A stretch of DNA of 21,942 bases, taken from assembly GCA_016748015.1 (NCBI GenBank), contig JAAOMT010000653.1:1-21942 (forward strand), written 5' to 3'. Shown here in pieces: positions 9,663 to 19,192 of this stretch; position 1 is the stretch's first letter, and every line of letters begins with the position of its first letter. This DNA comes from Geosiphon pyriformis (Eukaryota > Glomeromycota > Glomeromycetes > Archaeosporales > Geosiphonaceae). The notes beneath the pieces were generated by a model. That model was not told the origin of the DNA. It was given only the letters and a program-made list of their open reading frames with translations, and ran no database searches. The position numbers were made by a program, and so were the translations under genes.

Positions 9663-10160
9663 TTAACTGGTTGAGATAATTTCCCCTTGGCTAACAATTT
9701 CTGCTTCCACCATATTAACAGGTATCTTTATTCTACCCATTGATCCAAATCTTTGTATTCTTCTTGCTGTTATCCCTAATTCCTCTCTATTTTCCACTGA
9801 TACTAACTGTGCTATTTTCACCAGAGGCAGGAATATTGTCTGTGCTATTTTTTCATTTGGCTCCATGATATAGGCCTTTTTAGAGTCATTTTGTAGCATA
9901 GCAATAATATTTTCTATATATCCTGTGTCAATTATTTCTCCTCTTATATTAATCCCTCTTTTTGCTAAACTACTCCTAGATGCTAGTTGAACCATTGTTG
10001 TTGCCAGAATTTCTAGTGCTATTTTCAGATCAATGCAGGTGCGTGAATGTGGTTTCAATTTGATGGCCTCTTTTCCTGGATACCTTAAATTAAACCCTGC
10101 ATCAGTATCATGTGCATGTTCTGGCATAATACCTTCCCCATTGTCATTATACCATTTCAA
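9663..10160 (-). pseudogene. dUTPase domain within Pol
   Basis: dUTPase hydrolyses dUTP to dUMP and keeps uracil out of newly made DNA. All five motifs of the trimeric family are visible in order: DTDAGFNLRYPG (motif 1, usual Asp is Asn), QLASRSSLAKRG (motif 2), GEIIDTGYIENI (motif 3, with Thr and Glu where Ala/Ser and Gly are usual), NEKIAQTIFLPL (motif 4), and RRIQRFGSMGR (motif 5, a degraded glycine-rich loop). The 165-codon open piece is close to the length of a whole dUTPase subunit. It shares the Pol frame with the Cys-rich linker upstream and RT downstream, so it was probably released from or retained in the Pol polyprotein. Family call firm; activity lost. Confidence 0.88.
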
Positions 10161-11045
10161 CTCTTGTTCCTTGGAGAGATCTGGTAGTGCAATATATTGT
10201 TCATAGTTTAAATTGGAGTTTGAATCTAAGTTGGAATCGGTATCGTTGTTGTTGCCATATTAAACAGAGCTGGAACCGGTGTTTTTGTCGTCATCATTGT
10301 CGGAGTTTGAATCAGAATTGAAAATTAATTCTGATTCTAATGCACATCTGCTGATTGGTTCTTTCTTTTCAGGAATCATATAGATTATGTGTGGTGGTGG
10401 ATTGTAAATGAGGTCACATTCATCACAATACTGGAAGTCACAGGGAATTAGGCAGTGTTAACATAGTCGAGCATTCAACTGCTCTAACCATTGTTTTTGT
10501 TTTTCCCTTGTGGGTGTTAATTCTTGGTAATGTTCATGGAATTGTTCCAGATCCAAGAGATTTATGATGGGTTCTGTGTCCCAGTCAAGCTCTAAAGGTT
10601 CTGGGGGGTTGTTTTTGATCGTTTTTATTTCCTCAGGCAACACCTCTTCAATTTTGGCAAGTGCTATTCGCCAAATTTTGTCATTGTCATGTGGACAACT
10701 GTTCAGTCACTGCACGGCTCTTCTCTAGGCTGCTTCTATTGAGGTTCCTTTCCTTACCCAGTTGCTTATTAGAATTGTATATTGACATGATATGTTACAT
10801 GTTTTTCCACATCCTAGAATGTTATTCCACATCTCTTTATCCAGCAGAATCTCCCCACAAGCAAGACAAGATTAGTTATCCCATTTTCCTTGCCTCTTTG
10901 GTCATTCAAAGCATTCGAGTAAGCATGGACAACAGTAGAACTTTGTTGTAGTGTGGTATTTCTTATCGTCACCACAGTATGCACCCATTGATGACAGTTT
11001 CTTACTGCAATCGACACATACAAGCCTTGGCCGTCAATAATTGGA
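10161..11045 (-). pseudogene. Cys-rich, zinc-finger-like Pol linker with acidic end
   Basis: This block lies in the Pol frame between protease and dUTPase. It opens with LVCVDCSKK (from 11024), then YCGDDKKYH, FYCCPCLLEC and SCLACGE, giving several C-X2-C pairs that look zinc-binding. A later segment has C-stop-HC followed by YCDECDLIY, a second C-X2-C/C-X2-C knuckle with one position turned into a stop. It ends in a Ser/Asp/Asn-rich acidic stretch just before the dUTPase. In-frame stops interrupt it. I do not recognise a named domain. Nucleic-acid binding or scaffolding is only a guess. Confidence 0.6.
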
Positions 11046-11390
11046 TTGTTGTGGAGTGTGGTGGGTGTAGGAATTATAAATGGCAGTGGTTGGTGGCATT
11101 CTTTCTTCCTTTTCTTTTCCTTTTCCCTTATCTTCGTTCCATTCCCAACTTGAGGCTTCTTCTTGTTCATTGTCAATCCAAGTCAGATCGTCAGTTTTCC
11201 AGGTAAATTCGTTTGTTTGCTTTTCTTTTCCATTGTCATCCCAAGAGAGTATTGGTGGCAGCTTGTTGTGCTCTTTATCAGCCCATAACACTTGGTAGGC
11301 TTCTCAGGTAGGTTTTGGTTTCTCTTTCTCGAAGTCGATAAGTGGTGCCATGGTGTTGGTAGCCTTAAAGTGGCCACATATTGCTGGTAC
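11046..11390 (-). pseudogene. Charged Pol spacer after protease
   Basis: About 115 codons in the Pol frame, rich in Glu, Lys, Asp and Trp (NEFTWKTDDLTWIDNEQEE, then a Lys/Glu run). No domain recognised. It links protease to the Cys-rich block and looks disordered. Confidence 0.55.
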
Positions 11391-11800
11391 TCACGTGTGT
11401 TGCCTGTTCTGGCTGAGTTGAAGCTCTTGAGTATTCCAGTCCAGAGCAGCGTTCGTCTTAGACAGCCAGTCATTACCAACTAGAGCTTGGTATTGGGTGG
11501 CTTTCATGACAAATACTTTGATTGGTACTATGATGCTGTTAATTTTGATTGGTAAGTCATCAATTTCACTGATTGGAGTTTTGGTTGCTCCATCAGCCAT
11601 AATGATTCTGGCACTAGCAGTTCAATTAACTCAGTGACCTAATTGATCCATAAGTTGTCATGTGATGATGCTGTTTGCTGAACCACTGTTAAGAATTAGT
11701 TTGATGGGATGGCCATCAATTTTTGCATCAGTGTACATAGCAATAATTGGCTTTTCTTCTAGTGCAGCTCTACTGAATAATGGCATGGTTGACAGTTTTT
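11391..11800 (-). pseudogene. Retropepsin-like aspartic protease, active site lost
   Basis: Would cleave the Gag-Pol polyprotein. The segment MYTDAKIDGHPIKLIL leads to the active-site loop, which reads NSGSANS instead of the Asp-Ser/Thr-Gly required in retropepsins (Asn codon AAC at 11690-11688; GAC to AAC is a G-to-A transition). Two TGA stops follow in the LGH...TASARI stretch. The rest, ADGATKTPISEIDDLPI and YQALVGNDWLSKTNAALDW, is the typical second half with the hydrophobic-Leu-Gly-Asn-Asp turn of gypsy proteases. Confidence 0.85.
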
Positions 11801-12138
11801 TGAATTCAAATGGAAAAATGGCATCCAAAGATTTGTCTTCCGTGATTGTGGCAGGTGGAATGTTGCTGGTAGGTGTTTATTCGAGTTCCTGGTTGTTGGG
11901 TGTGGTGTCTTCTGAAGTAATCAGAAGACTTAAATAGTTTTGGAAATTCAGGTTCTGGGGTTGACCAGTACTCAAATTCTGCTGGCATAATTCAGATGGT
12001 TGCTATGAAAAACTGGGAATTGGTTGATGAACTACCATTGCCAATCTCCAGCTCTGTTGAGTCATTCTCAGTTTTTGGATTCTATTGGGTGGTAAGCTTT
12101 GGGGCAGTGTTTGGATTTGTTGGGGTTGATAGATTATT

Positions 12139-12180
12139 TGTGGCTGCGGTTATTGATAAATCACTTGTGGCTGCGGTTGA
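12139..12180. repeat. 27-base tandem repeat in the Gag-Pol junction region
   Basis: TGTGGCTGCGGTT occurs at 12139 and again at 12166, a 27-base period equal to nine codons. On the minus strand it encodes a repeated YQPQPQ(V/I)IY unit with one Gln codon turned into TAA. This is Gln/Pro-rich linker sequence. Confidence 0.7.
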
Positions 12181-12229
12181 TAGATTGGAGCTTGATACAC
12201 CAGAGACTGATAGATGGATAACTGCGTCA

Positions 12230-14023
12230 CTAGTAGGTAAGTGGGTTGGTTTTGATTTGGGTACTGATTTGGAGTTTGGAACTGCAATCGGGGTTTCGAT
12301 ATTGATTTCCTGATTGTTGGTTATTTAAATGCTGGCGACAGTCAATTTGGATATGTTCTTGTTTACCACAATAGTGGCAGATACGTGTTTCCTGTTGCCA
12401 CTGTTGATTGGTCAATGAAGATGGACATGGCTGATTTTGGGCATGATTAGAGTTTCCTTGATTATTGCATTGTTATGGAGACTGATAAATGGTGTGATTG
12501 TCAGCTAAGTATCCTTCCAATCTTTTATTAATTGATTCACTGAACTTCTCCAATTTGAAATCTAATTTAGATGATTCGTTCATTACTAGATTAATGGCTT
12601 GGGTGTGATTAGTCTCTGACTCAGTGGATTCAAAATTTCTGGTGCATGTAATTGCATCTTGAAGGGTGCCTAGATGCAATAGACATACATGTTGCAAGAT
12701 GCTACTGTGCAGGCCATGGATAAACTGATTGAATATCTGTGGTGCTGTGAAATAGTTGGCATCAATTGCTTGAATTTGGTGCAGGTTTCAATGGAAGCGT
12801 CCTAGGTAAGTGGTGACTGCTTCAGTTTCTCCTTGTTTCATGGTGGTGAATGTATTGACTAGGCAATTGATGCTGTTATTGTTGCTGAAGTATCTTAGAA
12901 ATTCTGCTTTGAAGGCATTGAAATCTTGTGGTTTATTAACCAAGCTCTAATATCATGAATTGGCAGTATCCTTGAGAAAGTAGGGAATGGCTTGCATTGC
13001 TTAGGCATTATTTCAACCATTGGCTGCAATAGCCTTTTCTATATCATTTAATTATACTTGAGCGTCATCCTCTTCGCCAGTAAAGTTGTTAAGTTTTGTG
13101 ATTGGTGCGTAGGCCATTGGATCTAAGTTAGGTGGTTGTGATGGCTGTTGAAACAGTTGTTGTTGTCCTGGCTGTTGGGGTGGTAGTTGAAGTGGCTGCT
13201 ATATGGGTTCGGCTATGAGATTAATCGGCAGTTGATCGATGATAATTACCAAAGATAAATTTTGCTGATTAATTAATTTGGGGTTTGGATTGTTGTGCTT
13301 TTGATGATTTGGAGTTTTGATTTCCGAATTTTCTAGATCTAGATTTTGCTGAGTTTGAAAATTCAGGGTTTCAACTTCCGGATTTTCAGTGATTGGGTGC
13401 TGGTAAGTGAATTTTTGATTCTCTGATTCTTTTTCCTTTTTTTTTGATTCTGCTGCTTTCCACAGATCAGAGATTCCGAAATCTGGTGAAGGTGGTGGTG
13501 ATCGAAGTCCTGATGGAGTTGATAATCGCAAATTAAATCCCTCAAAGTATTCACTGTATGGTCCTAATAATTCTGTTTTCCTTTGTCTACTTTGGAATAG
13601 AAATTGTTCAAATGCTGATGTCGCAGTTGATGAGAACACATCTGTTAATGATATGTTGATGGCACTTCTAGGTGTATAGTGGTAGGATGGGTTGCTTGGG
13701 GATTCAATTCTGTTTTTCTTACAAGTAGGCAGCTGTATTTTTCTGGATGTTACTGCTGGTGTTTGTAATTTTCCTTTGCCTTTACTAGCATATGTAATTG
13801 GATATCTTTGTTGAGTGTGATGTTCAATTTTTTTGTTAATCTCAGTGATAATGAATGCGAAATTATGATTTGTTGGTAGGTTGGTGTTTTGAATTAATTC
13901 CCTATAGAAAGTTTCTTTTGCTGATTCAGTATTTACTGGTGTTCCTAGTAAAGAGGAAATCTTTTTGTTGACATAAAAATTGAAGGCTGATTCGGCGGAT
14001 ATATGATTGTGGTTTAATCCCAA
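12230..14023 (-). pseudogene. Gag polyprotein with zinc knuckle
   Basis: Structural protein that would form the particle and package RNA. A 274-codon open piece (14023-13199) is a low-complexity N-terminal region (Ser/Pro/Asn/Gln-rich). The capsid-like core follows in the same frame, beginning MAYAPITKLNNFTGEEDDAQ near 13115; its conserved Trp codons are now stops. It continues in FKAEFLRYFSNNNS and the open piece 12697-12473. The zinc knuckle CHYCGKQEHIQIDC (C-X2-C-X4-H-X4-C) lies at about 12382-12341. All three open pieces share one frame, so the breaks are stops rather than frameshifts. The sequence then moves to the Pol frame before 12239. Confidence 0.85.
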
Positions 14024-14160
14024 GTATTAACAATAGTGTTGAAATAAGAATTTTGCGAATTCTAAATGGTTTGCTCCTATATTTTTTTATTCTGCCACTT
14101 TTGGTTTGGTGTTGTTAGTGCTGGTTCTTTGTAAAATTATACTTCACAAGAAGCATCAAA
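14024..14160 (-). other. Leader between 5' LTR and Gag
   Basis: 137 bases directly inside the 5' LTR, where the primer-binding site and packaging signal should lie. I could not match a tRNA 3' end with confidence. Confidence 0.5.
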
Positions 14161-14658
14161 TGTTACAGATGATTATTTCTGCAGTTGAATTGAATAACAA
14201 ACCCATAACTTGGTGCTCAAAAGCTACTTCCATTGATAATATTCTGTAAATGTTGTATCTGAAGGTTTTGTTGAAGTCTTTTGTATAATGGACAGAGATT
14301 CAATAGTGTTAATAGTAGATGTATTTTTCCAAGAGTTTTTCCAATTTCTTTCTCAGCATAGTGGCCAGATTTAGTCTGGCAGTCATGTTCTTTTGGTAAG
14401 CTATCTGATAATATATAAAATTCTACCCTTATTTCTGGGTCTTTTACCAGGCTATTCTTGATGTCAATAACTCGGCACTTAATCTTGTAATCAATTAGTA
14501 TACAACAATAAAATTAAAGAAAGAAAGAAAATAAAATAAAATAAAGAAAAGAAAATAAAGAGAAATAGAGAAAATAAGCCAAGGCAATTTGGTACGTTAA
14601 TATCTCGTCAATAGTCATAATCAAAAGCTATTGTTTCAGTGTGGTTAAGTATCAATTA

Positions 14659-14681
14659 CTATCAACACTTCATGTTGATAG
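14659..14681. repeat. Palindrome with 5-base loop, orientation 2
   Basis: Arms CTATCAACA and TGTTGATAG with loop CTTCA, the exact inverse of the copy at 5479-5501. Confidence 0.9.
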
Positions 14682-14834
14682 GGAGGAGTGGATTGAGATA
14701 TGAAATAATTATTTATTTGATGATTGTGTTTCTGAGCTATGAATTTTGTCATCTCGATTCTGTCTTTTCTGTTTCTAACCTTACTGCTATATATACATAA
14801 TTGAAATTCTTTAATTCCTCGATTCTTCATGACA

Positions 14835-14906
14835 GGAATCCTGGAATTCTTAGAATCCTGCAATTCCTATGCGAGGAATCCTGGAATTCTGGAATTCTGG
14901 AATTCC
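14835..14906. repeat. GGAATCCTGGAATTC-type repeat array in the 5' LTR
   Basis: Degenerate direct repeats of GGAATCC, TGGAATTC and TTGGAATTC type, including two adjacent TCTGGAAT units. Shorter than the array in the partner LTR, consistent with slippage or template switching. Confidence 0.7.
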
Positions 14907-14977
14907 ATATTTTACTATGCTACTTCTGATTGGCTAATAATCATGCTAATATATTTCCTATATTTCTATGAGTAACA

Positions 14978-14981
14978 GCAT
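14978..14981. repeat. Target-site duplication GCAT, right copy
   Basis: GCAT immediately follows the LTR end GTAACA at 14977 and matches 4982-4985. Confidence 0.85.
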
Positions 14982-15970
14982 GCAGCAGCATTGAAAAGAC
15001 AAGAAAAGATATGGTCTAAAACTTTAACATCACCACAGAACAAACATACTACACTGAGATAATACTTATCATAGAGTCATTTGTGTACAGCAACAAGAAG
15101 CTGATAATATAGGACCTTTATAAAATACATCTGAAAGCCAGCAGTCCACATGCTAGTAAAACCAGCAGCTAAGTGAGAATCCGGATACCAAACCAAAAAT
15201 GATCTGTACCAATTAATATCAGTATGCAAGCTGTCCACCATGACCCGTAAACCAGAATCAATTTCATAGCGTGCTTGATGAACAGACCTAAAAACATCAT
15301 AAACAAAATATTTAAAGTTACCAGAAACTGCAGTACCACCTGCCTTTAGAAAATGCTTGCCAACCAAGTGAGGCAGAAACCAATCCAAAAATGCAGCATT
15401 CTTAGCCAGTTTATCAGCACACTCATTGCCCAAGACACCTGAGTGACCTTTAACTTTAACCCAATTAACAACTAAATTCTTACAATGGATAACATTCAAG
15501 ATGTGGTAACATTCGATCCAACACCAATTTCTAAAATCCAGGCAAACCAATAAAGACTTCGTCTTGCATACATCCAGAGCAGCTTGACTATCTGAGAACA
15601 AATTCACATGACAAAAAGGAGGAACACACTCAAGAGCCAAAGCAATGGCCTGCAACTTTGTCATGGTAGAAGAAACCAAACCAGACACTCCTACACCCAA
15701 ACTTAAACCCACATCCTCAAAAAAAACAGCGGCATCAGCCTTCATACCTAAAGTTTCCAATCCACTAAAAGACCCATCTGTATACACAGACAGATGACTA
15801 GCACTAACACTCAAGAGACTATTACTAACAATACCAAATCCATTAGACTGAAGAATATTAGAAGAGAAGCAGCCATCCAAAGACAGAGGGTAGACAGATG
15901 AAGAATCTACTCCAACAAGAAAGCAAACTGAAAACTCAAACCACAAGGGAACTGGGCCACAAGGATCCAA
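14978..15970 (-). pseudogene. LINE ORF2: RNase H and proximal C-terminal domain
   Basis: RNase H removes element RNA during reverse transcription. Within the open piece 15970-15077, RNase H motifs are YTDGS (Asp at residue 65), TKLQAIALAL with Lys 105 where the catalytic Glu is expected, FSDSQAAL (Asp 127) and GHSGVLGNECADKLA (Asp 186). So three of four acidic residues remain. The C-terminal region follows (WYPDSHLAAGFTS), then an in-frame TGA at 15077 and the zinc finger CLFCGDVKVLDHIFSC. The frame reaches NAAAC at 14978, where the LTR element interrupts it, and resumes at 4981. Confidence 0.88.
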
Positions 15971-17690
15971 CTGCTTCTAATATTTGAACATTCTCCAATC
16001 AAAAACAACATCATTTTGGTCATGCAATTGCTCCATGAAAGCAACTCTATAATGCTGAAGGGAAGCAACATATTTACAATAAACAGGCTCACCAAGAACA
16101 AAAAACAAAGGAGTTCCACCACGGAAATGAAAAGCACTGACCAAAGAGCCATCCAGAGACAAATCATACCCAGAAAAAATACGGATCATACCAGCCAAAA
16201 AATTGTTTGAAGAATTCACTCTAACACAAACCAGAAACTGTAAAAGATGACAAGAGTTCCAGTTAAGAACTTGAAGATCATGAGATCTGTGAGAGAACAA
16301 CTGACCCAAAATTCCAGTCAAATTTGCAAAAAAAACTGTAGAAGCAGATTTGCTCTTAGCCTGAATTTGCTCAAAAGATTTCAAATTGTATAGAGATGGA
16401 TGATAAAATGCATCACTGAGAAAATCATGAGAGAGACCAGATTTAGACTTCAAACATTTGTGGATCAGAGTGTCCCACTTATTACATACACTAAGATGAA
16501 CATAACTAAACTGAGTCCTGTAGCTGATAATTGAAAACAGGACTGCCAACACTAAATAAGCAAACTGCTTATCCAAGATTGCCTTTCTCAGAACAAGATT
16601 AACAAAAAAACACACATCCAAATGAGCTTTAGCCAAACTAGGCTTCAACAAACTCTCAGTTAATAAAAAAATACCCAGATAATAGTAAAATTCATCTTTT
16701 TTTGCAATAAAAATTGGTATGCCACTGATAGTCAGACATGGGAACACTACCTGACAATTAATAGGAATGGTCACAGTTTTGTCATTGTTTATGGAAATGT
16801 TATTAAATCTAAAAAATTCACCAGCAACATTGAGAATGTATTGTGTAGCAGCCTGGCTACTACTAATCCAAATAGTATTATCAACAAAAGCATCTGCAGT
16901 AAAAAATGATGTCAATCCAGTTTGAAACTCTGTTTAGTCATTTTTGAAAACAAAATGAAAATTCAACCTGTATCCACACATACTTTCTTGTCTCTTGACC
17001 TTACACAAAAGTAAATCATAGAAAATGCATCAGAAAAGAGGTGAAAAAACCTTTCCTTAATCCAAACCATCATGAACACAATACTCATCAGTTAAACCAA
17101 AGTTTGTCATCACTCTGTTAACACAACCATTGTGAATCCCACCAAAAAAATCTAATGAACCTGTTACACATCTTGATTCTAACTAAGCTTCTTTTGAGAT
17201 AAACCCACCCAACAGAATTATAGGCCTTATATATGTTTTGCAACACCAGCCACAGCTCCTGGTTCTTTTCTAAAGCATCCTTAATTACAGAACCAATGGC
17301 AAAAATAGAAGATTGCATTGATGTACCTTTCAAGACAGAGAAGTTGTCTCCATGAAGAATATCAAAAGTGCTACAAGCTGAAGAAATTCTGTCCAAGAGA
17401 ATCTTGGAAAGGATTTTACAGACCATTTCTATCAATGCAATAGGACAGGTGTTTGTAAGAACACTCTCCCATTTATATGGTTTAAGAATTATCAAGACCC
17501 AGGCTTCTTTCCAAAGACCAGGAACAGACTCACAAACCAAATAACAATTCAAGAGCACCAAAAGCATATCTAAAACTGATTTGTCACAGCATTTCCATAA
17601 TTCATTCAAGATGCCAGAAAGGCCAGCTGCTTTCCCATCAGGCAGATTTGATACTACAGCAAACATCTCATCAAAACCAATTGAGTTCAT
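15971..17690 (-). pseudogene. LINE ORF2: reverse transcriptase, inactive
   Basis: The core enzyme of target-primed reverse transcription. From the first Met at 17690 the motifs are LPDGKAAGLSGILNELWK, WKEAWVLIILKPYKWE, NTCPIALIEMVCKILSK and LKGTSMQSSIFAIGS. Motif A reads LVLQNIYKAYNSV, with Asn at the catalytic Asp (codon 17237-17235) and at the later Asp (17219-17217). Motif B follows in another frame as HDGLD, TAA, GKVFSPLF, in place of the usual Gln-Gly. Motif C is AFVDNTIW near 16882, where the second Asp of the (Y/F)xDD box is Asn. One-base slips near 17697 and in a T-run near 17148 move the frame out and back. The thumb and connection region runs to the TAA at 15979-15977. Confidence 0.9.
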
Positions 17691-18472
17691 AATGTTGAAA
17701 AAGCACTATTAAAGACGTAATCTAAGGGCTGAGATTAACAAATCCAATCATCTAAGATATCAGTCACCACTCTATGCTTCCTAGTCCATCTCTTCATTAT
17801 TACATCTACCTTAAACTTGACCAACTCAGGCTCCAAGACTAGCTTGTCATTCACAACCAAATGGTTTAATACCACTTTGTGAAAAGGATGCTCCAACACA
17901 CTCTTGATGGTGTGGCCTTTGTCTAACTCAAAACTCTCCATTCTTTTATTAATAGCCTGCTTGATAGAGGACTCTTCAGCATGCCTGGATTTCAGCAATT
18001 TGGAAGAGCAGTACAACTTTCTTGTCTTGGCCAGTGCAGAATGAATAAGACCAAAATTAGAACTTGAGAGAAAAAGAGACCTCACTGCTGATGCACCAGT
18101 GGAATTGAGCCTGTTCCACACCTTTAGCAAAGAAGCAAAATTATCACTAGAGACCAAATACAAAGCCTTAACCAATTTAGAAACTAGCAATTCCAGCTTA
18201 TAAAATCTGAAAAACACCTTGGTAAAAACATCTTCAAAACTCTTAAACCACCTTTTTTTGAATGTACTATTTGCTGAGAGAACCATGATCTTGCAAATAA
18301 TATTCCACATAGTATCCAGATCCAAAAACTTACTGGCCAAAAAGAAATCATCCAAAAACATGGCAGCATTGGCTGCTATAGATGTATTAAACTCACATCT
18401 TTTAGCATCATTTGTATTTTTGACATCAAATTTCTAACGATCCTTATTTGCTTGTTTGCATAGTAAATTCAG
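17691..18472 (-). pseudogene. LINE ORF2: linker between endonuclease and RT
   Basis: In the endonuclease frame, with a 208-codon open piece at 18361-17735 that is mostly helical and rich in Lys, Leu and Ser (FKKRWFKSFEDVFTK, KSRHAEESSIKQAINKRME). It corresponds to the spacer with little named structure found between APE and RT in many LINEs. It ends DDWIC, TAA, then SQPLDYVFNSAF before a one-base slip into the RT frame. Confidence 0.75.
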
Positions 18473-19192
18473 TCAAACATCAAACAAACTACCCAAACTC
18501 ACAGAGACAAATACAGCCATGTGATCAGTATTAAAATAGTCCATGACATCAATCATATTACAATCCACAATAGCATTAACCAGATTTGAGGAGACAAACA
18601 CATAATCAATTGTTTTTGTAACACCATGAGAATTGTACCAAGTAGGTGCTTTTGCAGTAGAGCTTCTATTTAGAGAATTCATTAAGCCCAAATTAAAGCA
18701 TTTTTTAAAACTAGCACACTTTTGAGACTTATTCTCATTAAAGTCACCACTGAGAACAATAAAAGAAGACTCATTAACAGCTTTTACAATAAGAGAGTTG
18801 ATTTTACTGGCCTGAAAGAACCAAACCAATGCAAAGACACCAGCATAAAGACCCAAAATTGACATGGAAAGTTTATTCTTGAACAACAGCTTAATAGACA
18901 AAAACTGACCAGACACCTCAAAAACTTTGTAAACATGCTTTGCTAAAGAATTGTTCATAGCAATAGCAATCCCAGAATTCATGTAACCAGAATTCAGGCC
19001 AGACATGAACACCCAAACCTTATTGAATTTGTTGACTATTCACAGACAAATCTTATTCTTAAGTTTTGTCTTAGTGAAAATTGAAACCAGATTGTTTATA
19101 TCTTTGTGCCATTAAATAACATTAGCCTGCTTGGCTGAGTTATTTAAGCCTCTTATATTACATGTTGCAATTTTCCAGACAAGATCACTCAT
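18473..19192 (-). pseudogene. LINE ORF2: AP-type endonuclease, inactive
   Basis: Nicks target DNA to prime reverse transcription. The ATG at 19192-19190 starts MSDLVWKIATCNIRGLNN, the conserved N-terminal strand with its active-site Asn. The next catalytic residue should be Glu but reads Lys (FTKTKL, residue 41). Later motifs are kept: LYAG, LSGDFNENK, TIDYVFVSS and the TDH box (FNTDHMAVF). In-frame TAA (residue 27) and TGA stops break the N-terminal part; the rest is open from 19012. This start was chosen because it overlaps the ORF1 stop and matches the family's N-terminus. Confidence 0.88.

Larger units (their letters stand above)
4986..14977 (-). mobile_element. Ty3/gypsy-type LTR retrotransposon with a dUTPase domain
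   Basis: A complete 9,992-bp insertion with two LTRs (834 and 817 bp), TG...CA ends, the terminal inverted hexamer TGTTAC/GTAACA, a polypurine tract beside the 3' LTR and a GCAT duplication. On the minus strand it encodes Gag, protease, a Cys-rich linker, dUTPase, RT, RNase H, integrase with a GPY/F-like C-terminal domain, and a long Pol tail. RT before integrase places it with Ty3/gypsy rather than Ty1/copia. From about 12,239 to 8,215 Pol stays in one frame broken only by stops; RNase H then shifts frame and integrase lies in the third frame. It is not autonomous: the protease and integrase active sites are lost and many stops are present. Confidence 0.92.
14161..14977 (-). repeat. 5' LTR (element sense)
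   Basis: An 817-bp LTR, plus-strand ends TGTTACAG and GAGTAACA, the partner of 4986-5819. It has one extra AATAA-type unit in the A-rich tract and a shorter, different GGAATCC-type array. In element sense it would carry the promoter and RNA start. Confidence 0.95.

Noticed and set aside
11080-11298. Plus-strand open frames across the LTR element (for example 8831-9100, 11080-11298, 11996-12313)
   Set aside because: They lie opposite the recognisable Pol or Gag frames, show no known motif, and have the composition of antisense shadows.
8445-11600. Possible stop-codon recoding, since Pol is one frame broken only by stops
   Set aside because: All three stop codons occur, catalytic residues are also lost, and other parts have frameshifts; the second gypsy fragment is open without such stops. 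Mutational decay explains it better.
12230-12415. Programmed frameshift between Gag and Pol
   Set aside because: Gag and Pol do lie in different frames here, but one-base indels are common in this region and I see no clear slippery site with a downstream structure.
14150-14160. Primer-binding site beginning TTTGATGCTTC on the minus strand
   Set aside because: It sits at the right place next to the 5' LTR but lacks the expected TGG start. A decayed site is possible, but I cannot name a tRNA.
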